Of a stretch of DNA of 64,000 bases, positions 1 through 7,308 are shown in pieces. The notes under the pieces were generated by a model. The model saw only the letters and a list, made by a program, of their open reading frames with translations. It was not told where the DNA came from and ran no database searches. The DNA is from Butyrivibrio sp. VCB2006 (GTDB lineage: Bacteria > Bacillota > Clostridia > Lachnospirales > Lachnospiraceae). The position numbers and the translations under genes are program-made. Location of the stretch: positions 62,001 through 126,000 of the forward strand of contig NZ_ATVX01000004.1 of NCBI RefSeq assembly GCF_000420945.1. Reading direction: 5' to 3'. How positions within the stretch are numbered: the stretch's first letter is position 1; each line of letters opens with the position of its first letter.

Positions 1-628
1 CTATAGTTTCATCAATCCACTTGATTGCCTTGGAAGTCTCGAGAACTTTGACTCCGTATCCTTCAGGATTCTGATTCCAGGATCCAAGCTGCCATGGTCC
101 ATCCATCTCATTTCCCAGATACCACATTTTGACATTGTATGGATCTTCATGACCATATTTCTTTCTAAGGTCTGACCAGTAGGTTCCTCCCTCATGATTG
201 GTGTATTCAACAAGATCCATGGCATCCTGTATACTTCCGGTTCCCATGTTTACAGTGTAAAGAGGCTCTGTTCCAACCTTAGCCGCCCACTGAAGATACT
301 CATCATGTCCAACTTCATTTGTGTAGTACTGGTGCCATGCAGGATCAAGAACCACTTTTCTGTCAGCTAATGGTCCAATTGAATTCTTCCACTGCCAGGC
401 AGATACGAAATTTCCTCCCGGCATTCTGACTGCCGGCAGATTTGTCTCTTTTAACGCCTTGATAAAATCTGTTCTAAAGCCCTGTTCATCTGCTGTAGGG
501 TGCTTGGGATTAAACATTGTCCCATTCACCATTGTTCCTATAGGTTCAAGGAACGCAGAAAAAAGCCTTTCTGATATTTCCCCAATTTGGTACATCGGAT
601 GCACCGTAATCTTAGCATTTTGTGCCAT
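1..628 (-). CDS. alpha-N-arabinofuranosidase, GH51 (C-terminal part outside window)
   Basis: The translated N-terminal 209 residues match the start of GH51 alpha-L-arabinofuranosidases, which release arabinose from arabinoxylan or arabinan side chains. Visible family signatures are the N-terminal stretch with GTMVNG, the RMPGGNF strand, and WYLGNEMDGPWQ near residue 172, whose GNE glutamate is the family's acid/base catalyst. No signal peptide is seen, so the enzyme probably works in the cytoplasm on imported oligosaccharides. The ATG is chosen because a GGAGGAG ribosome site lies about seven bases upstream. The gene continues past base 1, so the catalytic nucleophile and C-terminal beta-domain cannot be checked. 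Family assignment is from remembered motifs. Confidence 0.9.
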   Translation of the reverse strand, partial: MAQNAKITVHPMYQIGEISERLFSAFLEPIGTMVNGTMFNPKHPTADEQGFRTDFIKALKETNLPAVRMPGGNFVSAWQWKNSIGPLADRKVVLDPAWHQYYTNEVGHDEYLQWAAKVGTEPLYTVNMGTGSIQDAMDLVEYTNHEGGTYWSDLRKKYGHEDPYNVKMWYLGNEMDGPWQLGSWNQNPEGYGVKVLETSKAIKWIDETI

Positions 629-713
629 TTTGTAACTCCTCCAATTTATCTTTTCCCCGTAATATCTAAATAGTAGACGGGCCTAACCTGATATCGCCAA
701 TAACACAATACGA

Positions 714-755
714 AAGGCCAGATGTCTACATATAAAATGTAGCACACCCGGCCTT
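714..755 (-). terminator. hairpin between the XRE gene and the GH51 gene
   Basis: Read on the minus strand, GGCC-rich arms pair over about 16 bp with a single bulged G and a TTTAT loop, followed by TTTCGTATTG. It sits downstream of the XRE/membrane-protein pair and upstream of the GH51 start, so it probably ends the former transcript. A second weaker arm pair (673-684 with 715-729) overlaps it, so alternative folding in the GH51 leader is possible. The rest of the 629-893 gap shows only a 7-bp inverted repeat (797-803/818-824). Confidence 0.4.
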
Positions 756-893
756 AATTCTTCTAAATCATTTTTGTTGAAAACACACCAATTATTGCTA
801 TGTAAGGTTATCTATTCACATAGCCACCTTCATGTATATTACTCTAGATGATTATTCTTTTTAGTATAAGTCATTTATGACTGTTGGAAGCTA

Positions 894-1085
894 TCACTCC
901 CAGAACAGCTCATCCAAAGTCTTATCCAGTGCCTTGCTAATGGCAATACACAGATTGATTGTAGGGTTGTAATCACCCTTTTCTATAGCACTTATTGTCT
1001 GTCTTGATACTCCACAAAGCTTGGCAAGATCATCCTGAGAGAGATCCTTACCTGCTCTTGCTGCCTTTAATCTAAGATTTTTCAT
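894..1085 (-). CDS. small XRE-family (Cro/CI-like) transcriptional regulator
   Basis: A 63-residue protein that is almost entirely a helix-turn-helix. The segment LSQDDLAKLCGVSRQTISAI is the canonical helix 2/turn/recognition helix, and LDKTLDELFWE closes the domain. Stand-alone XRE proteins of this size are usually encoded beside a small membrane protein that they may regulate or be controlled by. That is the case here: the membrane gene lies 11 bp upstream on the same strand, so both are probably one transcript. The specific target is unknown. Confidence 0.85.
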   Translation of the reverse strand: MKNLRLKAARAGKDLSQDDLAKLCGVSRQTISAIEKGDYNPTINLCIAISKALDKTLDELFWE

Positions 1086-1096
1086 AGGCTCCCTCC

Positions 1097-1615
1097 TTAC
1101 TCCTGCTTGGAATCAATAGCTTTTTTGATAAGCATTTCTACACCAATGATGATAAATACAAGTCCAATTACAAGATTAACAAATGGGAAAGCAAGCACAC
1201 CATCAACAATCATACTGCCATTTAAAAAGCCTCTGATTCCGTTAGCAAGGTTAATGACTGCAAGAGCTCCACATAATATTCCGTACCTCTTTGGATTTGT
1301 GTTAAGTCCAATATACGCGTCATGCCAAACTGAATAAACAACATGTACCAAAACTCCAATCATGATTGCACAAAAATGCTGTGTCATAACTCCCATAGGA
1401 ATGATATTCCCTGCCTCTGCACATATTCCAAAGACAATTTCTGTAATTATCACTGCCCAAAATGCATACTTGTAAGCTACTCCTCTTACTCTTTCCTGCA
1501 TTTCGTCATACTTGTTCACTCCGCGCTTTTTGTTAACAAACAATGCGATTATAGAAAAAATCGCCACAAAACTAATCCCCAATGCAAATCCCATCATGTA
1601 TGATGTACTCTTCAT
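1097..1615 (-). CDS. four-helix integral membrane protein of unknown function
   Basis: A 172-residue protein with about four predicted membrane helices, at roughly residues 5-27, 48-68, 78-98 and 138-164. A conserved-looking cytoplasmic stretch KYDEMQERVRG precedes helix 2. Proteins of this build next to a 60-70 residue XRE regulator recur in Firmicutes, often annotated with DUF numbers, and their biochemical role is unknown. The gene is first in a two-gene unit with the XRE regulator. I do not recognise a catalytic motif. Confidence 0.75.
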   Translation of the reverse strand: MKSTSYMMGFALGISFVAIFSIIALFVNKKRGVNKYDEMQERVRGVAYKYAFWAVIITEIVFGICAEAGNIIPMGVMTQHFCAIMIGVLVHVVYSVWHDAYIGLNTNPKRYGILCGALAVINLANGIRGFLNGSMIVDGVLAFPFVNLVIGLVFIIIGVEMLIKKAIDSKQE

Positions 1616-1828
1616 AATTTAATACCTTACCTTTCTCAATACTCTTTATTATTCTTTTGTAGATCATGATCCTGAGCAGGTAATTAGTCGACGTTATCAT
1701 CTGTTCATTCTCATATCTCTCCTGATAAATAATCCTAGATGGTTTTCTCTCGGTGAAATTATTCCATCCGGATTACTCCTGATGAGATTATACTAGCACT
1801 GTAGTAGAATGATGTCAACTATATTTTA

Positions 1829-1988
1829 CATTTATCTTTTGGAAGTGTCATTTTGTTATTATTTCTGGCATTTAGCTTTTATTTTCTGGCATTTTTCATC
1901 TATGGAGTGCATTTTGCATGTAGGAATTGCCTATTGCATTTGAGGAATGCTTTTTGCTTTTGAAGAACGCTTTTGCTATTACTGAACT
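1829..1988. repeat. degenerate tandem array, eight units with a 20-21 bp period
   Basis: Eight consecutive units begin with CA, CC or CT at 1829, 1849, 1869, 1890, 1910, 1930, 1950 and 1970. Each has the approximate pattern (G)CATTTTTGCATTTGAGGAAT. The period is 20 bp except one 21-bp step. Units are about 50-70% alike by eye, with the best matches in the last four. No credible reading frame or RNA hairpin explains the array. It lies between the promoter side of the membrane-protein gene and rnpB. Confidence 0.6.
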
Positions 1989-2090
1989 TCGTTTTCTGCA
2001 GATATCTGAAGACCATCTTACTTATCTGTGTTTCTATCTATATATATCTATCTCTGCATGTCTTTCTCCAGCTATGTTTGTATCGCATAT

Positions 2091-2235
2091 GTTACTGTTC
2101 ACTCGCTTGCAGCTCCCTCCAGTAACTGATTCGCGCATTCATTCCAATTCGACTTCGTCGAAGGAATGCGCTCACTCCTGAATCACTTTCTCACGAAATG
2201 CGCAGCACAGTGCGCATTTCTGTCTGAACAGTAAC
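2091..2235. repeat. 145-bp inverted-repeat element with two internal hairpins
   Basis: Perfect 10-bp ends GTTACTGTTC (2091-2100) and GAACAGTAAC (2226-2235) enclose two further hairpins. The first pairs GCGCATTC (2133-2140) with GAATGCGC (2164-2171), with an inner TTCGAC/GTCGAA stem. The second pairs GAAATGCGC (2195-2203) with GCGCATTTC (2212-2220). No protein is encoded. The organisation resembles a REP- or MITE-like element; no second copy was found in this window. Confidence 0.55.
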
Positions 2236-2274
2236 TCGCATATTCATATAGGGATTGCAAAGATTTCCAATCTG

Positions 2275-2303
2275 TGGTAATTTTGGTTAGTTCTTATTAT
2301 AAT
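2275..2303 (+). promoter_or_regulatory. probable sigma-A promoter of rnpB
   Basis: A perfect TATAAT at 2298-2303 is preceded, 17 bp upstream, by TGGTAA as a weak -35 match. The predicted start of transcription falls a few bases before the 5' strand of the RNase P RNA P1 helix, which fits well. Confidence 0.55.
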
Positions 2304-2315
2304 TATAAGAAGAAA

Positions 2316-2786
2316 CTTGAGTAGGATAGATGATCGCTGCCATGCAAACGAAAGGGCATGGGAGAGGAAAGTCCGGGCTTCGCAGGGCAGGATGCCAGAT
2401 AACGTCTGGTGGAGGTGACTCCCAGGATAGTGCAACAGAGATATACCGCGTTAGCAATGAGGCGGACAGCTGTGACAAGATGGGACATATTCATGCTTGC
2501 ATGAAATATGGCACAGATTGTCACAGATATGCGGCGAATGCCGCGTAACGAGAAATGCTTGCATTTCGAGTCCGCCGGACTAGCGTAAGGGTGGAAAGGC
2601 AGTGTAAGAGACTACCGTGCTGGTGGTAACATCAGTAGCCATGTAAACCCCATCCGAAGCAAGACCGAACAGAGAGCTATGAACCGGCCCGGTTCGCTTT
2701 CAGGTGGGTCGCTTGAGGCTGTCGGTGACGACAGTCCTAGATAGATGATCATCCACGACATAACCCGGCTTACAGTTCTACTCATA
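2316..2786 (+). ncRNA. rnpB: RNase P RNA (class A-like)
   Basis: The catalytic RNA that removes 5' leaders from pre-tRNAs. Diagnostic conserved blocks are present in order: GAGGAAAGTCCGGGCTTC near the 5' end, the GGGTGGAAAGGCAG and GAGACTACCG region, AAACCCCATCCGAAGCAAG, CCGCTTGAGGC-like P-helix sequence, and the 3' block ending AACCCGGCTTACAG. GAGTAGGA at 2319-2326 pairs with TTCTACTC at 2776-2783 to form P1, which fixes the ends within a few bases. A strong promoter and an intrinsic terminator flank it. A small reading frame across the 5' half is a chance artefact. Confidence 0.96.
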
Positions 2787-2802
2787 CATATGCAAATAGC
2801 AA

Positions 2803-2836
2803 TGCCCCTGTTCACACTGAACAGGGGCACTTTCTT
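2803..2836 (+). terminator. intrinsic terminator of rnpB
   Basis: GCCCCTGTTCA (2804-2814) pairs perfectly with TGAACAGGGGC (2818-2828) around a CAC loop, followed by TTTCTTTTAT. Confidence 0.9.
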
Positions 2837-2908
2837 TTATCTATTTCTATATTTAACTACATCCAACTTTATCAGTCATCAATATCTTCTAGTAATCTAT
2901 TCATGATA

Positions 2909-4054
2909 CTATCGATTTTCCTTCATTTCATACAGCTTCTCATCAGCTTTGGCAATAAACTGCGGAATAGTCGTCGGATTGTCGAAGTCGTATTTGGCAT
3001 ATCCGATGCTGGCCTCCAGTTTGAAGGGTGCGCCAGACTCTTCGTTGAGTCTCACAACATTGGCTCTGATAAGGTCCGCTGTTTCCTGGACCTGATGCCT
3101 ACCTTCAGCCTCCATGATGACTATAAATTCATCGCCTCCAAATCTAGATAGAAACGCTCTGTTTCTACTATCACTGCAGGAAGCCTTCATAGCCTCTGCA
3201 ACAGTCACCAGTGCCTTATCTCCTTCTACATGACCATATTTATCATTTATGCTCTTAAAATGATCCACATCCAGAATCATCAAATAAAGATCCATGTCCT
3301 GATTCTTGGATTTCATTTTCTGCGTAAGATATCGTTGCATCTCCTGACGGTTGTTGATTTGAGTCAGAGGATCAGTGGAAATATGGTTTTCTATGGCTGT
3401 TATGTATAAAAGAAGCATAGCTGCCGTGGCACCATAGCACATAATAGGCACAGTCAAAAAGAATGCCTGTAAAACTCCGCAGGTCAAAGGCGTTACAGGG
3501 AACAATCCCATAGCTACAAACAATCCATGGTCATAATATCTGTTACTGGTAAATGCCCTGTAAAAGGCCCTTATAGAAGAATACATTAAGTATCCGAAAG
3601 GAACGCTGAGCAAAACTACATATAACGGTCCATACTCCAGATATCCCGTTCCATCAATTTTAAAAAGATAATCTGTAAATACGCCAATAATAAGGATCAG
3701 TAATGCTACAAAAAAAGGTATCGCACTGGTAAAGATTCCTTTACGTGTAAGTATTTTGGTGCTTCCCTGAACTATTTCACAGTACGAGTACCACAACCAT
3801 GAGGTCATCAAAAGACATATATAAGGAATGATAGTTGCGATATACATACCAATTTTGTTACTGTGAAAAACACCGCATTCAAACAGTATCCAGGCAGAAT
3901 CCGTAACAAAATAAAGGACCAACATTTTCATTATCCGAGAAAGAATCACTGTAGAAAACTGCTTGTCCACGCCTCTTTCCAGATTGAATACCACTATGCT
4001 CAAAAAGACAATGCATGCAAAATTTGCCAACACATAGTTTATATAATCCGCCAT
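2909..4054 (-). CDS. membrane-bound diguanylate cyclase (GGDEF)
   Basis: Makes cyclic-di-GMP from two GTP. The N-terminal ~225 residues contain about seven hydrophobic helices and form a membrane sensor domain of the unknown-ligand type. The C-terminal GGDEF domain starts near DPLTQINNR, carries DVDHFKSINDKYGH, and has an intact RFGGDEF active site at about residue 305. The five-residues-upstream RxxD inhibitory site is not seen, so product inhibition may be absent. The gene stands alone, convergent with rnpB. Its product would feed the c-di-GMP pool read by the riboswitch before the pilus operon in this window; that link is inference. Confidence 0.9.
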   Translation of the reverse strand: MADYINYVLANFACIVFLSIVVFNLERGVDKQFSTVILSRIMKMLVLYFVTDSAWILFECGVFHSNKIGMYIATIIPYICLLMTSWLWYSYCEIVQGSTKILTRKGIFTSAIPFFVALLILIIGVFTDYLFKIDGTGYLEYGPLYVVLLSVPFGYLMYSSIRAFYRAFTSNRYYDHGLFVAMGLFPVTPLTCGVLQAFFLTVPIMCYGATAAMLLLYITAIENHISTDPLTQINNRQEMQRYLTQKMKSKNQDMDLYLMILDVDHFKSINDKYGHVEGDKALVTVAEAMKASCSDSRNRAFLSRFGGDEFIVIMEAEGRHQVQETADLIRANVVRLNEESGAPFKLEASIGYAKYDFDNPTTIPQFIAKADEKLYEMKENR

Positions 4055-4122
4055 GCCAACTACCTTTTCATGATAAATAATAATCTATAAATCATTTACT
4101 GATTACTATTTTACATGCATCG

Positions 4123-4356
4123 TCAAAATCCTTCAATCACATACTCTCCTGTATCTACTTCTCTCTCCTCCATTCCGGGAAGATTTATAGTTGCAGTGCA
4201 GTTTGATGGAACTACTATCTTATAAACAATCTTTCCATCTTTCTTTTCCCAGCTGCTCTCCACCTTACCATAGACGCTGTTATAGGAAGCAAAAGCCATG
4301 TGCGCCCTTTTCGTCATCATAATAGCTTCTAACCAAAGGAATTCTGAGAGAATCAC
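4123..4356 (-). pseudogene. C-terminal remnant of an alpha-L-rhamnosidase (GH78)
   Basis: From FASYNSVYGKVESSW to the end, about 55 residues match the C-terminal beta-sandwich of bacterial alpha-L-rhamnosidases, where SVYG..SSW and TATINLPG are recurrent. The preceding 20 residues do not belong to the family; they are the opposite strand of the neighbouring TetR reading frame. The catalytic (alpha/alpha)6 barrel is therefore missing, and this is a tail left by a deletion or rearrangement with its breakpoint at about 4300-4330. No ribosome site precedes the apparent start. The family call is from remembered motifs. Confidence 0.6.
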
Positions 4357-4367
4357 TTATTGAGCTC

Positions 4368-4853
4368 ATGCAGGATAAACCCATTTCCAAAATCTCCATA
4401 AAAGAAATCTGTGATCTTTCGGAAATGAGTCGTTCAACCTTCTACCTCCACTATCAGGATCAGTATGAGTTACTCTCTGATCTGGAAAATGAAGTACTGA
4501 TTAACAGTGCAACTTCTCTTGGAAATTTAGATGGAGCATGGAATACAACAGAATCCATAGAGTCATTTCTAGAATATGTTAAAGATAACAAAAAAACCTT
4601 CGGAATCCTGCTGTGTCAGCCGGAGACCGAAGATTTTCAGAAGACAATAATCTCAAATATTGAAAAGGACGTTAAAGAATCAGTTCCAGAAATATTAGAT
4701 TACAAAAACGTAGATTATGTTTTTACCTTTGTTATGCACGGAACCCTCAATATCCTCAGAGCCTGGATAGAAGGCGGTTTTGTCACTCCGGTAAAAGAAC
4801 TTGCGGAGCTGATCTACAATCTGTGCAACAATGTAGCCAAAAAAGGCAACTGA
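4368..4853 (+). CDS. TetR/AcrR-family regulator, probably 5'-truncated
   Basis: A TetR-type DNA-binding protein. ISIKEICDLSEMSRSTFYLHY is the helix-turn-helix, followed by an all-helical ligand-binding domain with a C-terminal IRAWIEGG-type segment. The first ATG lies inside helix 1. The same frame is open upstream to a TAG at 4323 and reads TKGILRESLIEL, which is normal helix-1 sequence, so the real start has been lost at the junction with the rhamnosidase remnant. There is no good ribosome site for the ATG. It may be expressed as a shortened protein or be a pseudogene. It ends 11 bp from the convergent PAP2-fusion gene. Confidence 0.65.
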   Translation: MQDKPISKISIKEICDLSEMSRSTFYLHYQDQYELLSDLENEVLINSATSLGNLDGAWNTTESIESFLEYVKDNKKTFGILLCQPETEDFQKTIISNIEKDVKESVPEILDYKNVDYVFTFVMHGTLNILRAWIEGGFVTPVKELAELIYNLCNNVAKKGN

Positions 4854-4864
4854 CATAAGCCCAA

Positions 4865-6376
4865 TTATTTATAGCACTCCTCTGAAAGAGGCTTTTCAAG
4901 TAGCTCAGGCTTTTCAATCAGCATTTTTATCATCTTAAGAGAACGTCCGTAGTAGAAGCCGTCAGAGATTCGCTCGTCAATGGTGAAGGCCAGGTCAAGT
5001 TCTCTTTTCATGGTAATATTGCCTTCGCTGTCAAAGTGAGGTCTGTTTTTCTTGGTCCCCACAATGATAAAGATGGAGTTGGTTCCCCAGTTCATCAGAT
5101 GATGGTAACCGATATCCATTCCAAGTGAACCCAGGTTGGTAAGTACTACAGAGCACTGATAAGGGTCCGTGGCAATCACCGACTGAGGCATCCAGCCATG
5201 CTTATCAAGGAATCTTGCTACTGCTCCTATAAGGTGCTTGCCGGGAAGCTTCATGATAAAATTCATAGCCTCTGTGGATTCATCATTCTGTGTCTTACAA
5301 AAAGCTATCTGCTGTCTGACCTTGCGGCTTATGCTCTCAAGGTTATCACTATCCTCCGCCACAATCCTTGCAAGAGTTTCATCTCCGTCATCCCTGAATT
5401 CTTTTTTGACAGTGAATGCTGCTGAAATATGATTTCTCTGATAAAGGGTCTGATTAGCGATAAAGCGGTTCATCTGAGGCCTGTGTCTTATGGTCTTAAG
5501 AGTTGCTGCGATCACCAGATCAAAAATAGCAATCCTGTCCTCGGGATGAGCCTTATTGTACTCTTTGATATAATTCTCGGTGTTTGAAATATCTACCGTG
5601 AGTTTCATGTAAGCCTCATTGTCGCATCTGTTTGGATACATCAGAGGCATCACATAATGCATGGCGTCAATATCTCTAAGAAGTGCTCCGTCTCGGCGGT
5701 CTCCTATTCTCCTATTTCCCAATTTAATATTCCTCCCAAATAACAATAGTTCCAGAAAAAGATATAAAACCAGCGCAGCCCATACATCTGTATAGGAGTG
5801 CTGCTTAACAAGGCATACTGAAATGCATATCATAAAGCCCCACAGGGTCATGAACACTTTTTTAAGCGCCTTGACTCCATCCGCTGTAATCCAGGCAGAC
5901 AGAACAGCCAGAGTGTATCCCACATGAAGGGAAGGACATACTCCTGTAGGTGTATCAAAGGCGTAAATAATTCCAAGTATCCAGGTGCAGATATTTGCAT
6001 GTTCAAAATGCTCAGGCCTAAGGTTCTGGACTGAGGGCCAAACAATATAAGTAATCACTGCAATAATCTGCATTCCGATGACGATCTTCTGGGCTCTGAC
6101 AAAACTCTTTATGTCATACAGCATAAAATGCAGAAGAGATGCCACCATGAAAACGTACCAGGAGACGTAAAAGATAACAAAGTACTCATTAAAGGGGATT
6201 ATGTCATCCACTACGCTATGAACCACATGACATTTACTCTCCGGAATGAGCCTTTCTGTGACAAAGTACATAAAGAAGTACACTACCCATCCAAGGAGAA
6301 GCAGCAAATGTCTGTACTCTTTACTATTTATATTCGATAATCTTAACTTTCTATAATCAACAACAGGTTTCTTCAT
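4865..6376 (-). CDS. PAP2-type membrane phosphatase fused to a CAT/E2-like acyltransferase domain
   Basis: A 503-residue fusion. Residues ~20-220 are a six-helix PAP2 (lipid phosphatase) domain with PSLHVG as motif 2 and KQHSYTDVWAA as motif 3, the His and Asp of which are catalytic in the family. Residues ~235-495 have the fold signatures of chloramphenicol acetyltransferase and the 2-oxoacid dehydrogenase E2 catalytic domain, including DLVIAATLKT and VVLTNLGSLGMDIGYHH. The motif normally reading DHRxxDG is DERISDG here, so the catalytic histidine is replaced by glutamate. It overlaps the upstream plsC-like gene by 4 bp (ATGA), so the two are translationally coupled and probably act on the same phospholipid or acyl-lipid substrate. 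Confidence 0.8.
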   Translation of the reverse strand: MKKPVVDYRKLRLSNINSKEYRHLLLLLGWVVYFFMYFVTERLIPESKCHVVHSVVDDIIPFNEYFVIFYVSWYVFMVASLLHFMLYDIKSFVRAQKIVIGMQIIAVITYIVWPSVQNLRPEHFEHANICTWILGIIYAFDTPTGVCPSLHVGYTLAVLSAWITADGVKALKKVFMTLWGFMICISVCLVKQHSYTDVWAALVLYLFLELLLFGRNIKLGNRRIGDRRDGALLRDIDAMHYVMPLMYPNRCDNEAYMKLTVDISNTENYIKEYNKAHPEDRIAIFDLVIAATLKTIRHRPQMNRFIANQTLYQRNHISAAFTVKKEFRDDGDETLARIVAEDSDNLESISRKVRQQIAFCKTQNDESTEAMNFIMKLPGKHLIGAVARFLDKHGWMPQSVIATDPYQCSVVLTNLGSLGMDIGYHHLMNWGTNSIFIIVGTKKNRPHFDSEGNITMKRELDLAFTIDERISDGFYYGRSLKMIKMLIEKPELLEKPLSEECYK

Positions 6377-7110
6377 GACAATCTTTCATTATATGGATAT
6401 TTATTTTTGGACACGTTGGGATAAGGTACCACCCGGTGTCTCGGCAGGCTATAAGCCATTTCGGATATGTTTTCCTGAAGGTATGTGCAGATTCTCTCTG
6501 CCTCATCTCCTATCTTGGCCGCTGGATCATAGTAAATCGGCTTACCAAAGATAAGTTTCTTGTGCTCGGGGCAAACGTACATAGGGACAAAAGAAATGGC
6601 TTCCCCCGTCTGCCTATAGTAATACTTGGCCACATGGACAAAGCCCCGCTGGAAATTATGGACTATATTGTTATATTCCGTGTATTCCTCCGGAAAAATA
6701 ACTACTGTCGCGCCTTCCTGCAATCTGTCACAGGATATCTGGAACGTCTTCATAAGGCGCTTATCCCTGTAAACAGGAATAGTGTCTGCATTGGTAAAAA
6801 TAATCTCCGAAAGCCTTGGGATCATATATGACAGAAGCCTGAAGAAAGGTCTTATAAAAACAGGTTTCTTGGACCAGAAATCTTTGTAGGCATAATCGGC
6901 AACTCTGTCCCTTTCCATCATGTCGGAAATGCACCAGGTATAGTGCTCTCTTGGAAAATAAAGCTCGGCTGCAGCCGGTCCATAAGCCTGGGAATGATTA
7001 CCCACAACAACCGACGGTCCGTCAGGCAAGTTCTCAACTCCCTCCACCTGAAATACCGGGCACCATATCTCTACTATCTTTCTACAGAAAAGAAAAACCG
7101 GATGTTTCAC
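6373..7110 (-). CDS. PlsC-like 1-acyl-glycerol-3-phosphate acyltransferase family protein
   Basis: A 245-residue LPLAT-fold protein. VVVGNHSQAYGP near residue 35 corresponds to motif I (normally NHxxxxD, here with Gly in place of Asp). VVIFPEEYTE near residue 140 corresponds to the FPEGTR substrate-binding motif, and VPMYV to motif IV. Such enzymes acylate lysophosphatidate or related acceptors at the inner membrane face. The changed motif I suggests an unusual acceptor or weak activity. The start is GTG, preceded by GGGAGG about 12 bases upstream. It is first of a two-gene unit with the PAP2 fusion. Confidence 0.8.
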   Translation of the reverse strand: MKHPVFLFCRKIVEIWCPVFQVEGVENLPDGPSVVVGNHSQAYGPAAAELYFPREHYTWCISDMMERDRVADYAYKDFWSKKPVFIRPFFRLLSYMIPRLSEIIFTNADTIPVYRDKRLMKTFQISCDRLQEGATVVIFPEEYTEYNNIVHNFQRGFVHVAKYYYRQTGEAISFVPMYVCPEHKKLIFGKPIYYDPAAKIGDEAERICTYLQENISEMAYSLPRHRVVPYPNVSKNKYPYNERLS

Positions 7111-7308
7111 TTTACTAATCTACCTCCCAAAACTGTTTGCACACCCGAAGAATTAGTATAACAAATTTCACCTTATAATGCTATGAAAAAGCTAGATTTT
7201 TACAGACAATTATATAACAATTTAAGATAATTCTATGTCTTTTCATTTATCGCAAAAATGTATATTATATAGTTGTACAAAAGATATTTTTTTGCTTATG
7301 GGGAGCGT

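Noticed and set aside
2330..2548. Short protein frame in the 5' half of the RNase P RNA
   Set aside because: The RNase P RNA consensus and P1 pairing explain the sequence; the frame is accidental.
7273..7308. Upstream TTG as the start of the wall-hydrolase gene
   Set aside because: No ribosome site; the ATG 36 bases later has GGGGAG and yields a normal signal peptide.
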